Positions 1-11,200 of a stretch of 64,000 nucleotides of DNA are shown one piece after another (position 1 is the first letter of the stretch; each line of letters starts with the position of its first letter). Origin of the DNA: Anthopleura xanthogrammica (Eukaryota; Cnidaria; Anthozoa; Actiniaria; Actiniidae); NCBI GenBank assembly GCA_964019055.1, contig OZ025216.1, forward strand, positions 11,239,914 to 11,303,913, read 5' to 3'. Made by a program: the position numbers and the translations under genes. The notes beneath the pieces are model-generated. The model was not told where the DNA came from, searched no databases, and saw nothing but the letters and a program-made list of their open reading frames with translations.

Positions 1-1638
1 CCCTCTTCTGTCCCCTGCTTCTTTGGCTTTATCTAGAAAGTTTTGCATGACCTTAATTGCCTTTTCAAATTCACCTAGGCAACTATAAACTTCTCCAAGA
101 TTTCCACATGCATTCTTTTCGCCATTTCTGTCACCGATCTCCTGGGTTATTTCCAGTTGTTTCTCGAGGTTTTTCATGGCTTCTTTATAATTCTGTTTCA
201 GTTGATAAGCATTTCCTATGCCCCCATATGCATGCGCTTCTCCACTCCTATTGCCTATTTTTTCTGCAATTTCTAGTCTCCTCTTGTTGTATTCGATTGA
301 CTCGTCGTAGTTTCCCATACATCGAAAACATGCTCCCATTCCACCACATGCAGCTGCCTCTATGACAGGGTCATTTATCTTAGAACTAATTACGAGAGCT
401 TCTATACTGCATTCCATCGCTTTGTCGTACTTTCCTATATATCTATAAGGACCCGATAGGTTGTTATAAGCTCCTCCCTCAACAAACTGATTTCCCGTTT
501 CTTGCGCATAATGCAAGACATCTTCTAAATATCTAATGGCATCATCATACTGCCCTAGAAGATGATAGGCATTGCCGATGTTTCCGCGGATAGTTTGCCT
601 CGTTGTTTCGTCTACTGCAATAGCCAGTGATTTCTTATAACAGCTTAGCGCCTCGTAATAATTCTTGGAAACCATATACACGTGTCCTATATTACAATAG
701 GCATGACTTTCACCATTTTTGTCGCCCATATCCTTTGCAAGGTTCAAGTGTTTCTGGTGGTACTTTATTGCTTCCTGATACTCATTTATCGAATAATAAA
801 CGTTTCCCATCCCTTGATAGACATTCCGTTCTTCGCATCTCATTCCTTCACTTCTTGCAATGGCAAGGCTTTTTTGGAAGCATTCCAATGCCTTCTCGTT
901 TTGGGCTAAATGCGAATAGTCATATCCCAGAAAGCGATAACTTGTTGCTTGGCTGCATTTTTCGTTTAGCTCCAGAGCTATTTTGAGAGCTTTATCGTGA
1001 TAATGGATAGCTTCTTTGTAGTTGCTTAGTGCCTGCAACACATCCCCAACGTTCAACGCCGCAGTCATCTCTTCATCTCGGTTCTTCGTTCCTATAGCAA
1101 CTTCCAAATGTTTCTGGTAGAATTTCAGCGCTTCTTCGTGGTTCTGAAGCGACTGGTACGACTCTCCTATCTGCATGTATGTCAACCCTTCGCCTTTCTT
1201 GTCACCTAGGCTGCGTTTGACGATCAAAACGTTCGTGTACCAGACGATTGCTTCTTGATGTTTCCCCAATGCGGAGTACATATTTCCTAAGTGTGTGCAA
1301 GCAGCTCCTTCTATTTCTTTCTCTCCTAAATCCTTTGCGATGTTGAGGCATTGTTTAACATGCGTTTCCGCTTCTTCAAACATCTGAAGTGAAAAATATG
1401 TACGTCCTATGATATCATGGATCAGTGCTTCTTTCTCTCTGTTCTTGGTAGTTACAGCAATGCTTTTGCTCTCTTCGTAATGATGTAGTGCTTCGTTAGG
1501 CTTACTTAAAGAGCAGTATGCATCCCCTATGTATGAATACAGGCTCATTTTCTCGTTCACATCTGTAGTCACGCTTAGAAGGTGCTTGTAATATCCAATA
1601 GCCAATAGAAATGGTAAATGAGCCATTTCTTGATCCAT
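1..1638 (-). CDS. TPR-repeat protein, N-terminal part (open at window edge)
   Basis: One uninterrupted frame of 546 codons runs from an ATG at 1638-1636 to the left edge with no stop, so the C-terminus lies outside. After a short leader ([10 protein letters not shown]) it consists almost wholly of about 13 tandem tetratricopeptide repeats of roughly 40 residues. Their recurring signature is G(D/E)xxGExxAYxNxGxxYxxLxxYxEAIxxxxKxLxIA, the long-unit TPR type of LGN/GPSM2 and TTC28-like proteins. Such arrays form a superhelical peptide-binding scaffold; no partner domain is visible here. The coding exon begins at a TTTTACAG acceptor (first exon base 1664). A candidate upstream exon ends at 3008, and splicing it on places an in-frame stop upstream with no other ATG between, which supports this start. 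The TPR identification is certain; the specific orthologue is not, because such genes are multicopy in cnidarians. Confidence 0.88.
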   Translation of the reverse strand, partial: MDQEMAHLPFLLAIGYYKHLLSVTTDVNEKMSLYSYIGDAYCSLSKPNEALHHYEESKSIAVTTKNREKEALIHDIIGRTYFSLQMFEEAETHVKQCLNIAKDLGEKEIEGAACTHLGNMYSALGKHQEAIVWYTNVLIVKRSLGDKKGEGLTYMQIGESYQSLQNHEEALKFYQKHLEVAIGTKNRDEEMTAALNVGDVLQALSNYKEAIHYHDKALKIALELNEKCSQATSYRFLGYDYSHLAQNEKALECFQKSLAIARSEGMRCEERNVYQGMGNVYYSINEYQEAIKYHQKHLNLAKDMGDKNGESHAYCNIGHVYMVSKNYYEALSCYKKSLAIAVDETTRQTIRGNIGNAYHLLGQYDDAIRYLEDVLHYAQETGNQFVEGGAYNNLSGPYRYIGKYDKAMECSIEALVISSKINDPVIEAAACGGMGACFRCMGNYDESIEYNKRRLEIAEKIGNRSGEAHAYGGIGNAYQLKQNYKEAMKNLEKQLEITQEIGDRNGEKNACGNLGEVYSCLGEFEKAIKVMQNFLDKAKEAGDRRG

Positions 1639-1773
1639 CGCGACAAAATATGTTGAGTTGTACGCTGTAAAAGATAAAATGAATTGATGAATTAATGAAC
1701 GAATGACTTGGGAATGATTTAAATAAAGTTAGATAAATAAACGAAAAAAGAACGAACAAAAAAATATAGGTAA

Positions 1774-2128
1774 ATAATGGATGGATGAATAGATGGATGA
1801 ATGGATGGATGAATGGATGAATGGATGAATGGATGAATGGATGAATGGATGAATGGATGAATGGATGAATGGATGAATGGATGAATGGATGAATGGATGA
1901 ATGGATGAATGGATGAATGGATGAATGGATGAATGGATGAATGGATGAATGAATGGATGAATGGATGAATGGATGAATGGATGAATGGATGAATGGATGA
2001 ATGGATGAATGAATGGATGGATGGATGAGATGAATGAAATAAAATGAAATGAATGGATGGATGGATGGATTGATGGATGTGTGGAAAGAAGAATGAATGA
2101 ATGGATGGATGGATGAATGAATGAAAAG
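1774..2128. repeat. Tetranucleotide (ATGG/ATGA)n minisatellite
   Basis: A nearly pure alternation of ATGG and ATGA units, with lengths shifted in a few places, lies in the first intron of the TPR gene. It produces long Ser-Ile-His-Pro open frames on the minus strand that are artefacts of the repeat, not genes. Confidence 0.95.
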
Positions 2129-2467
2129 GAATATGTATGAAGGAGCGACCGATCAACTATTCCTTGCAAGCTACTAAATATAGAACAAGGTGCGCTAGTC
2201 ACGTAATCAATACTTGTCAACTCAATTCCAACCGGAAGCACTTCCTGTACTGGATTTACGAATTAATAAAAACAAATCCTCTTTCACAATTATGGCGAAT
2301 GTGGTTCTCCCAAGCCCCCACTATCTGAATTCATATCGAACGAACTGATATCATCATATAACAATAAAAATATATACATATAAACTGCGTCAGAAAAGAA
2401 ATATGAATAACAAATGTAAGCAATAAATGGAATATATATTTAAGAAAATATGGTGAGTTTTGACTGT

Positions 2468-2611
2468 AATCATATCCATTTTGAAATCATTAGCAAATCC
2501 TGCAATCTGATTGGCTACAAAGTGTGCGATTTAAGCATTAATCATATCCATTTTGAAATCATTAGCAAATCCTGCAATCTGATTGGCTACAAAGTGTGCG
2601 ATTTAAGCATT
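2468..2611. repeat. 72-bp tandem duplication
   Basis: Two essentially identical 72-bp copies (2468-2539 and 2540-2611) lie head to tail. The duplicated unit includes CAATCTGATTGGCTACAAAG. No gene is visible in it. Confidence 0.85.
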
Positions 2612-2718
2612 AATTGCACTATTTTGAATCATTAATTGCATCATTTTGTCAAACAATCACTTTTGAAGCTACATATAACTGTTGAGTATTTTAATATATT
2701 AAGTTTCAAAATGGAAAT

Positions 2719-2877
2719 GATTAATAGGTAATAGAACTGAGTGTCTTGCAATTTTGGGCAGAAATCACACTCGTGATTAACAAATTGCACTCCCGCTGCG
2801 CGGTCGTGCAATTTTGTAATCACTCTTGCGATTTCAGCCCAAATTGCACTCAACTCAGTTCTATTACCATTATTAAT
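2719..2877. mobile_element. Foldback MITE-like element
   Basis: The arm ATTAATAGGTAATAGAACTG near 2720 is matched as a reverse complement at 2847-2877. The inner sequence is also largely palindromic (AATTTTGGGCAGAAATC against GATTTCAGCCCAAATT). The whole can fold into one hairpin of about 160 bp with no coding capacity, as expected of a non-autonomous DNA transposon remnant. Confidence 0.65.
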
Positions 2878-3007
2878 CGTCCTGGTGAAAGTAGTCTTCA
2901 GGAAAACTGTTTCTGATGATGGATGTTTTGATTGCGTGGGTATGATTAATTACAGTCAACAAACGTCACACGTGAACAACAATCTTCGCATATTGATATG
3001 AACTTAC

Positions 3008-3110
3008 CTTCAATGATAGTCCTTGTAGGAAATATAATATCGTGCTATTTCGTCACTGCACCGATCCGACCAAAAATACTGTTAATCAATCTTAGCTTCT
3101 AGCTTATAGA
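3008..3110 (-). other. Putative 5' non-coding exon of the TPR gene
   Basis: On the minus strand a GAAG|GTAAGTT donor ends a possible exon at 3008. Joined to the exon starting at 1664 it gives an in-frame TAG followed by open frame into the TPR start codon. The upstream limit is a guess; no promoter motif fixes it. Confidence 0.4.
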
Positions 3111-3730
3111 AAGTATAACTGTTCTCAACCCGATTCAACACGGACAGGAGCAAATACTAAGAGTTATCAGTACAGGAACAACTTTTTAGCTTAGCAGGAA
3201 GAGGAAAAAAAGTCGGATGACGTACGTCACATGAGCTTAAACCGTAACAGCAGCATATTACATTAAAAGTCCATGGGGAAAAATATATCAGTTTACTGGA
3301 ATTGAATAAGAAATTAGAAGATGAGGACAGGACTGAAAAATGAGTCAGCGATTATTGTTAAATTCGCCGGCTCACTTGCATCCTATAAAAAAATTGCGTG
3401 TTTTGAAAAAAAATCACAAAATCTGTTACAAAAGTGCAGATAGACTTGCTCCAAGTCGACCTCTCTGAGACTCACAGAGTCACGAGCGAAGCAAATGAAA
3501 AGGAAAAAAAAAACCAAACAGAACAAAACTAAAAAAAATAAAGCGAACGTCGAAGTCACTAGAGGTCGTCCTTCGTCCAGCGCTTGTAATCCTGGTCCAG
3601 GTTGGGCTGCCTGTGCTTTATTCCGCGCGCGTTAACTAGTACGGACGGAGAAGAAGGACTTTGCGAAAGTCTAAAGTGCAGAGCGGAATAAGCTCTGTTC
3701 TTGAAAGTTAAGAACAAATTGCGAAAGACC
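3111..3730. other. Intergenic, no gene seen
   Basis: No exon-like open frame with splice sites was found. There are A-rich tracts and one short palindrome (GACGTACGTC) near 3218. The 66-codon minus frame at 3559-3759 has no recognisable domain and partly overlaps a family A element. Confidence 0.6.
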
Positions 3731-3850
3731 TCTTTACCTTTGGTGTAATGTTCTCCCATCTCAGATCACGTGTCATTCTCTTGAGTATAATTTCTTTATT
3801 TAACGGTTGCACATGACAAGACACATGGGTTACAATGCAAAGAGGTCTAT
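3731..3850. mobile_element. Family A MITE, truncated copy
   Basis: The sequence from CTTTACCTTTGGTGTAATG through TCAGATCACGTGTCATTC matches the left arm of the dispersed family A, found also near 12.8, 13.7, 26.1, 26.8, 34.7 and 37.3 kb. The second arm is missing. Confidence 0.7.
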
Positions 3851-4009
3851 TGGGCCTCCTGTGCTTTTTCTAGGCCTTGACAACAAACATGTGTTATATA
3901 TACGGAGTCGTGTGTTTTCGCCAAACATTTTTTGATAAAGATATTTCTCTTGGCATTGACATCGAAGTTGTACAATAAAATGCCCGAATACTCACTTTAT
4001 TGTTGCCCT

Positions 4010-4195
4010 TCATGTGACGTCATAGCCGCCATGTTGGGGGACGTGAACGAAAGATTTGGTCTTGGTTTCTTTTCTTATGTCAACCAACATGGCGGCCATG
4101 TCTTTTGTCCTTGTACATGTGACGTCATAGCCGCCATGTTGGATGACTTGAACAAAAGATTTGGTCTTGGTTTCTTTTGTTATGTCAACCAACAT
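4010..4195. mobile_element. Family B element, tandem copies with CRE and YY1-like motifs
   Basis: TGTGACGTCATAGCCGCCATG occurs at about 4014 and 4118. Each is followed by a related ATTTGGTCTTGGTTTCTTTT segment and by CCAACATG, so about 105 bp is duplicated in tandem. The ends are inverted relative to each other (GCCGCCATGTTGG against CCAACATGGCGGC). Other copies lie near 8.85 and 37.6 kb. Confidence 0.7.
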
Positions 4196-4986
4196 GAGCG
4201 CAGAGGAATGGCAGACATTTAAAAAATATTCTCCCTCCCTTTTTTTAATGTCCATTTTTTACCACCTCCCTATAATTCATGGTTCCCCCACAGACAATAG
4301 CGAATCCACTGTTGCAGCAGCGGTTTTCGAATTCCCAGTGGAATAAAAATCTTTCCCCACAAATAACTACACAACGTCTTTTTAAAAGAGCACTGTGTGA
4401 AAGGATTACGAGGCAATTTTGGTTTACATTCATAAACAAAAGCGCTTTCCACAGATGACATCACGATGATGTATTATGGGATTGAAATGCGGACAACCCG
4501 AGCCCAAAACACATGCTAATATGCTGCAACAATGTTTTCTTGTCTTGTTGTTTCTAATTCTATGGTTTCTCGACTGATATTGATATTTTTTTCCTGTAAA
4601 CTAAGCATTTTTTTATAATGTTTGTCCGCATTTCGATCCCACAATGCTTTGCAATATCTATTTTTAGTAACCGTGAAAAATGCTATTGAAACAGCTTATA
4701 ATCAAAGTTTATTTTTGCAATCAAAGTTATCAATTTTGAGATATTTATACTGAGCTAATTTGTTGAGTTTGTGGAGCATAGTAACCGGCGGTAACTAAGG
4801 GGAGGAGAACCATGAAATTTTTCAGCCGTTTCTCCCTCCGCAAACTAACAAAAAACCTAATAAAATATTAATTAAATTTCCCTCTTTTTAAATCTTTTCT
4901 CTCTCCCATTCGTTCCTTTCTGCTCCGACACGGCGGCCATGTCTTTTGTTTTTTTTATTCTCAAGAGGATTGCACACAAAGAAATA
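4196..4986. other. Intergenic, no gene seen
   Basis: Low-complexity T-rich DNA. A fragment at about 4933 (CGGCGGCCATGTCTTTTGTT) resembles one end of family B. No supported exon. Confidence 0.55.
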
Positions 4987-5120
4987 TAGACCCCTTGCAC
5001 GTGACTTCAGAGCAGCTCAATTTGGAGGACAAAACCAAAGAATTTTAATCTCCTGAGAATTCGAACTTATTGTTTTGTCCTCCAAATTGAGCTGCATTCC
5101 GACGTGCTGCAAGGGGTCTA
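4987..5120. mobile_element. Family C MITE (TAGACCCC ends), intact
   Basis: A 134-bp foldback starts TAGACCCCTTGCACGTGA and ends with GCAAGGGGTCTA. The inner arms are CAGCTCAATTTGGAGGACAA and its complement. It is flanked by TA/TT-rich DNA. Related copies are at 22.2, 29.3 and 35.6 kb. Non-coding. Confidence 0.8.
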
Positions 5121-5651
5121 TTTGACAGTATTACTAAGTCCAAAAATGCTATTAGTAAAAGCTCTAACACCTTTGAGATTTGCATAAAAATAAATAGGGA
5201 AACATTAGACTAGAATGAATTACTATTAAAATACATCGCATATAAACACAATCTCCCTTGATGAGCCGTTTTTCGGTTCTTGGAGAAAACACGAAGGAAA
5301 AATATGGTTAAATAATAAAAAAAAAACACGCAAATTGGCTCTAGATTTACGCATTTAACAGGCAAAACGAATCATAAGAAATGCAAAACCGTTACCAAAA
5401 CTCCAGCTCAAATATAAGACAGCACACAACTCAGAAAATGCATGTGAATCAGTTGAAAGCTCTGACTTACCTACTGGCTTGATAAAAATCACGTACCACA
5501 ATAATGACTTCAAAACCGGCTTCGGGAAAACTAGGCCAAAAGGGTTATAGGCTGGTTTGCCTTCGGTGAAGGAACGTGGAAAGCGACGTGCCAACCGCCT
5601 AAAAATTTGAACCAAACTCACTAATTCTTACACATGAATGGCTTCTCAATA
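5121..5651. other. Intergenic, no gene seen
   Basis: AT-rich sequence. The 88-codon minus frame at 5355-5621 shows no domain and no splice support, so it was not called. Confidence 0.5.
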
Positions 5652-5908
5652 GACGCAGCAAGAGTTCCGCGCTGCTGCTCAATGCGCATGCTCAGGGGAT
5701 TAAAAAGTGGGATATTTTGTATAATATGCAATTTTTCGGTATATTTGATTCAGAATTCGCTTAACGGTACGCGATCTTGAATATTTAGTGAAAATTGTAC
5801 TTGACAAGAAAGATACAACTAAAATATAGCATATTTTACAAATTTTATCCCACTTTTTAATCCCTTGAGCATGCGCTTAGAACAGTAGCGCGGAACTCTT
5901 GGTGCGTG
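5652..5908. mobile_element. Foldback element with ~65-bp arms
   Basis: The left arm (CAAGAGTTCCGCGCTGCTG, then GCGCATGCTCAGGGGATTAA) is repeated inverted on the right (TTAATCCCTTGAGCATGCGC, then GCGCGGAACTCTTGG). The AT-rich middle has no coding capacity. This is a typical MITE-like inverted repeat. Confidence 0.75.
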
Positions 5909-6014
5909 TATATGCGCAATATTAGTGAGACCGCTGAGCCCAGTCAATACTCCACAATGATATCCTGTACATTGGCTGAATCGATCAGATTTTCCGTCAA
6001 AGTGCTTATTTAAA

Positions 6015-7022
6015 GGCTATTATAAAATCACTGTTCTAAATCTCTCTTTCTGATTTGTTGATGGCGCGTGCATTATGAGAGCACACAGCACGCGCGTGCA
6101 TTGGTTAAGGTAATGCGATCGCGCATTTTTTTCCCATGAATTTTTTTGAAATTTGGCACAAATATTCCTTTTGAGCTGTAGTGTGAAAATATGAAATAAA
6201 AAATGGGGTACCCGGATCCGTTCGGAAGATATAATTTTTCAAAGACAATGCTTGCGGCCGTGTTTTCGGGGAAAATAAGACAAAGTAAACTAGAAGCTAT
6301 CGTAGTCCATATGGCTTGAAGAAGTAGCATAAACGATTTCAAATGATACATACCTTAACACATTATGATTAAAACCCCAAAATTGTTCATTTTATTGTGT
6401 TCAGAATGAGTTCTCGATGTTTAAATGTCCAAAACAGTACATTTTGACTGTACTTTACGATCCGAATTTCCGGACATTTTCGCGATTTACTCAAAACTTA
6501 GTCGAATTATCTACCTTCATTTTTGGATATGTTGTAGCTTTAGTAAACTTGGACTCACAGTGAAAAAATCAGGGTAGGTCACCGAGCAAGATTTTTAGAT
6601 ATTTCACGTTGAACGTGGAGAAAGGTCAAAATGTCTTATCCGCCATAGTTGAAAGACCTTGGCCACAGGAAACCCAATCACGAAAAAGTACTTTGAAAAT
6701 TAATACTTCGTGAAATTACTAAAAATTTAGTCGAATTACCTGCCTTCATTTTTTGATATATTGTAGCCTAAGTTGTTCTGGACTCACAGTAGAAAAATCA
6801 GGGTAGGTAACCGTGTAAAATGTTTAGATATTCAATAAAGCGCAGGAAAGATGCGCACGAATGCACGATCGCATTACCTTAAGGAATAAAATTTTATTGC
6901 TTTTATAAAATAACTAACTTTTCGAGAGAGAAAAAAAATGATGTGAGCATGTATTATGCTCTCATAAAACATGGCTTTTTGACCAATCAGAGCGCGCGTA
7001 ATATCAAAGTTATTTTATAATA
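6015..7022. mobile_element. Degenerate ~1-kb foldback element with nested inverted repeat
   Basis: Inner inverted ends are TTAAGGTAATGCGATCGCGC (about 6105) and GATCGCATTACCTTAA (about 6867-6882). Outer ends with TATTATAAAAT and GCATTATGAGAGCA are recognisable but diverged on both sides. Inside, a segment around ACTCACAGTGAAAAAATCAG occurs twice in direct orientation (about 6485-6580 and 6722-6815). The minus open frame here carries no recognisable domain. Confidence 0.5.
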
Positions 7023-7698
7023 TTTTATAAAAGAAATAAAAAAACTTGCTTGCCGTGCTGTGTGCAGTTATAAAGTACTTGGGGATTGTCAGAACACTCC
7101 AGTAGTTTTGAGAAGTATTCCGCTACGCGTCGTGTTTCTCCTAACACTCTCTGCGATCTCTCTGCGATCTATACTCAGGTTATGAATCAATGACAGGCCA
7201 CGGACGCCTACTTTACCTTTTGACAGCTTGGTTCAGTTGTATGTAGATGTTGTTCATGACTACTTCATGAGATGTTGCAGGGGAGTGACCCTGGGCAATG
7301 AGACCGCAATGGCGCATCCACAGTTATCTCGTGAGTCCTGTATCAACAAACAGTGTGGTCAGTTATAATTAGTACCAGACATAGCATGCAAGCTCAATCA
7401 TCTACATCGGAGACTACGCAACCCTCTGCCATCACTATCCTTCCTCCCCTATGCTTATCTCGACAGCATCTCACTCCTCTCCCTCCCATTTGTCCACTAT
7501 TTCACTCACTCAACTAACACTCTTAAATGTTTGCAAAACGAGATAGACCCTAAACACTACCAACAGGCAACCCATGACATAATCAATTCCTACTTCGTCG
7601 CCTAGCAACAGGGACATTTTTCCTGTCCTAATCAGCGAGGAAACGCGATTGGGATCCCTGAATATTTGACATTCATAGCATAGAGTGCTGGAACTCAC

Positions 7699-7987
7699 CA
7701 GAATAGTGAACTTGTCGCTGTACAGTTCTTTACGTAAAGGGTCTCTGAAAGGCGACATGGAAACCTTCTGTTGAAGATTTCTAATTCCCTGAAAAAAGCG
7801 GAGATTTTATTACGAGAAACTCAAAGTAATTAGTTTTTGTCAGTATTAGGCATTATTAAAAACTTCGAAAAACAGTTTCATCAAGTGGCCTGCACTCGTC
7901 TGCTTCGTCGAGAATCTCTGCAACCAAGGCTGCCTTCTCGTGTTGTGCAATGTCGACCGCCTTGGCCACTGCTTGGGAAGTCCCCAT
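7699..7987 (-). CDS. Hypothetical gene divergent from TADA1, two candidate exons
   Basis: Exon 1, 7987-7874: ATG followed by a helix-forming, charged sequence (AKAVDIAQHEKAALVAEILD) of 38 codons. Exon 2, 7788-7699: acceptor CTTTTTTCAG, 30 codons including MSPFRDPLRKELYSDKF, donor GTGAGTTCC. The two join in phase 0, but the exon 1 donor (GTTTTTCG) is weak and the intron only about 85 nt, so the join is uncertain. Exon 2 is also open in a second frame. Further exon-like segments with good donors or acceptors lie at about 7230-7320 and 7090-7180 but could not be linked confidently. I do not recognise the protein. The start lies about 250 bp from the TADA1 start, suggesting a shared bidirectional promoter. 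Confidence 0.35.
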
Positions 7988-8099
7988 ACCGCGGACACAC
8001 AGGAGGCACAAACAAACTCAATTCAGTAGATTTTCTTTGAATATTTCGAGAGAGCAAAATTCTCACAGCTTACTACATGAAATCATAAAATCTTTATGA

Positions 8100-8245
8100 A
8101 AAAATACAGCGCGCGCGAATGACATCATAGAAAATGTTTATGACGAAGGATTCGAAAGATGGATTTGTGTTGGGTTGCCTGTGGTGGGTATTCGCATGTC
8201 AGCGGGTTTTCTTTTGAAAAGAAGAAGAATTCAAGATGGCGGCCG
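8100..8245. promoter_or_regulatory. Candidate bidirectional promoter with YY1 motif at TADA1 start
   Basis: This short CpG-containing interval separates the TADA1 start from the divergent minus-strand exons. A TGACATCA CRE-like site lies at about 8121. The sequence AAGATGGCGGC at 8234-8244 matches the YY1 consensus and contains the TADA1 initiator ATG itself, an arrangement common at housekeeping promoters. No TATA box is evident. Confidence 0.45.
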
Positions 8246-11200
8246 ATCTTTCGACTTGTCGAAGACAACTAATGGAGGCTTTAGGAGACAATTCAGAGAC
8301 GTTAGTAGCTCAAATACCTTAAATATGGGTTCGAATTAACACAAGGTATCATGCCATTGATAAAAAATTTCGTATTTTTTCTAGGTATTGGAATATGATG
8401 AAACTCTGGTATAAGCAAAAAGTGAGTTCTTTTACGTAGAAATGTCGTAAATTGTATCGCATTTTGAAACATTTACTTAGTTTTACTTTGATATATAAAT
8501 TATCTTCTTAAATAGTTTATATTTTTGTTTTTACTGCCCTGTTTGTTTTGCTATCTTTTCTTCTTTATCTCTTTTGATGCCTGCGTTATTGATTAAGTTA
8601 TTTAGTTCCAAACAAATACCCAAATATAAGCTTAATTGTGAAATTAAATTTCAATAAATTATCTACTGCTTCGATGACCCCAGTTAAGAACCGAGAATTA
8701 AGAATATTTGTCCATTCTTAATTCTTTATAATATTCTGTGATCAGAGTAAAAATCATCAGCAAAGACTTTGTTGTGTAGAGTATTCTTGGGGTGCAACCA
8801 TGACTCAAAGTTCCTTGAGATATATATGATAATAATGAAAAAGCCACCATATTGGTTGATTGATCTAACAAGAGAAGTTAAAGAGGAATGTTTTGTTATC
8901 GTCAACCAACATGGCAGCTATGACGTGACATGCACCCCAAGAAGTGTGGATTATTTGGTATTGTGAATATTTTGACACTAAGATGTGGCTATACCAAAAC
9001 CTTTATGGACTTTCAAAGCAATACAGTTGGAAACTTGAAATGGCTTTATTATATTACTCTGGTTTTTCTAATTCTTACAGTGGCAGATTTAGGCGGTGGT
9101 CACAGGGTGCTCCTGATCCCCCCTTTCAAGCTTTGAATTAGTTGGTTACTCAAAATCTTAAAAGTTTATGTATCTCGTGTTAATTTGGTAATTTTTACTA
9201 CAGATTGGTAAAGATGAACTCGACACTCAGGCGTCACAGTGTTTAGGAAACAGTAATAGTAAGTGTTGCAATGATGATGATAATGCTAATGATGATTACT
9301 GCTGGTGATGATATTGATCACTGATGATGATAGTGATAATGGTGCTAATGATAATGAGGGATGATGATGTCAATGATGATAATGAGTAATATGATATCAT
9401 TGATGATGATGATGAGTATAATGATGGTTGTGACTGATGACAATGATGTTGATGACCATTGATCATGATGATGATAATGAGTAATACATGTAATGATATC
9501 ATTGATAATGATGACTATAATGATGGTGGTGCCTGATGACAATGATGTTGATGACCATTGATCATGATGATGATAATGAGTAATACATGTAATGATATCA
9601 TTGATAATGATGACTATAATGATGGTGGTGACTGATGACAATGATGTTGATAATTATTGATCATGATGATGATGAAAATGACTAATGATGATGATGATCT
9701 AGCTGATGATCACATAATTCAGGAAGCAAAGCATGACAAAGATGTTGAACAAAATCTTAATCTCTTCTCAAATATTGTCTTGTGGTGAATAGTTAATGTT
9801 AATTGATGCCATTACTGTAACAAAGTTTTGTTTATTTGCCCCCTACCAAGATGGCCACCATATAGTTGAAGTAGTCCATTGGACCAAAGGTTCATGAATT
9901 CTTTATAATGTTTTTCCTGTTTCATACCACATATTCATTCATTCCTTTTTTCTAGTTCATTTTCACAATAATTTCTTGCTGGCAATATTAGCAAAATGTC
10001 AAGCTCTAGGACAAACACCAGGTAAAGTATTATATCTTAAAATTGCAAATCCATGTTTTTGTAAGTAGTTTTAAATGACGGTAAATAAAGTTTATTTCTT
10101 TTACATTATTATTAAGAGTGTCTATTTTTTTCTAGCCTCCCATCCAAGAACTCCACAAAAACCACCTCAAAAACCTCAACTTATCAAAAAGAATAAAGTA
10201 AAGCGACAGAAACAGTCACTCAAGACAAATTTTGAGGTTTGTATTTTACCCTCAATACATTTTTGGAGTGATGGAGACATTGTAAAGAAGCTAACTAGCT
10301 TTATATTCTTCAAAATATTCTCGTACGCAAGCATTTAATAATTCTGTGTAAGGCTTCTTCTGCATTGACCATTTAATTTTTAACCAAGCTTTTGGCCATA
10401 GCGCCCATTTTCATGTAGTTTTATATTGTTTCTATAGCAACGTTTTGTTCCTGCCGATCCATTCAAAGATGCACCACTCATGTCCCTAAAGGTATGAACC
10501 ACCTGTAAATTCTATTCCTGATTAGCATTTTTTTTTTTCATTTACTGGTTGCCAAAATTGTTGGTTGAACTTACAGTGCATATCACACCAAGGATGGTAA
10601 AAATATTTACTAATAGAATCATTTTCTTTTCATAATTGTAAATCTGGAAATGCACTTGCCTCCTCTCAAAATAAGGGTAAGTTTTCTATGTGTTTGACAT
10701 ATCGAGACTGTATTTTCAGTGTGGGATGGGAGAAAATGGTATAGATTGCACTAAGGTAGCCAGTATGACTATCAATCTGTGTGGGCTTTTACAATGGCGA
10801 GCTGTTGTAAAGCCCATAGAAATCAGATGCGAATAGTGTATGGCTTATCAAATGTCTTGGAGTATAATTTCATGTTCAACTAATATTTTTGAGGTTGGAG
10901 TGAGTTTGACTGAGAAATTCCAGGGGCGGATCCAGAAAAGAAAAAAGTAACGATATTTAGCACTTAATGACTGGTCCCGAGGGAAACAGTTAGTTTTGTT
11001 TCCTGAGGCTCCGGCCAAGGGAAACATTGAGATTCGAGGGAAACGAAACTAACTGATTTCCCGAGGGATCAGTCATTAAGTGTTTTATTATATACTCTAG
11101 TCAAACGAAGAAAAATTTTCTCTCCACTTTGAAAATTTTTTATTTACAAAAAAAATTTATTCCCCTCTCACGCTTTGATCACGTGCATTTATTACCCGCG

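Noticed and set aside
1719..2241. Minus-strand frames of 145-170 codons rich in Ser-Ile-His-Pro
   Set aside because: Direct translation of the ATGG/ATGA repeat; same peptides in all frames.
10643..10677. Alternative small TADA1 exon giving [11 protein letters not shown]
   Set aside because: Phase would fit but there is no AG acceptor; the 19-nt exon at 10720-10738 has both splice sites.
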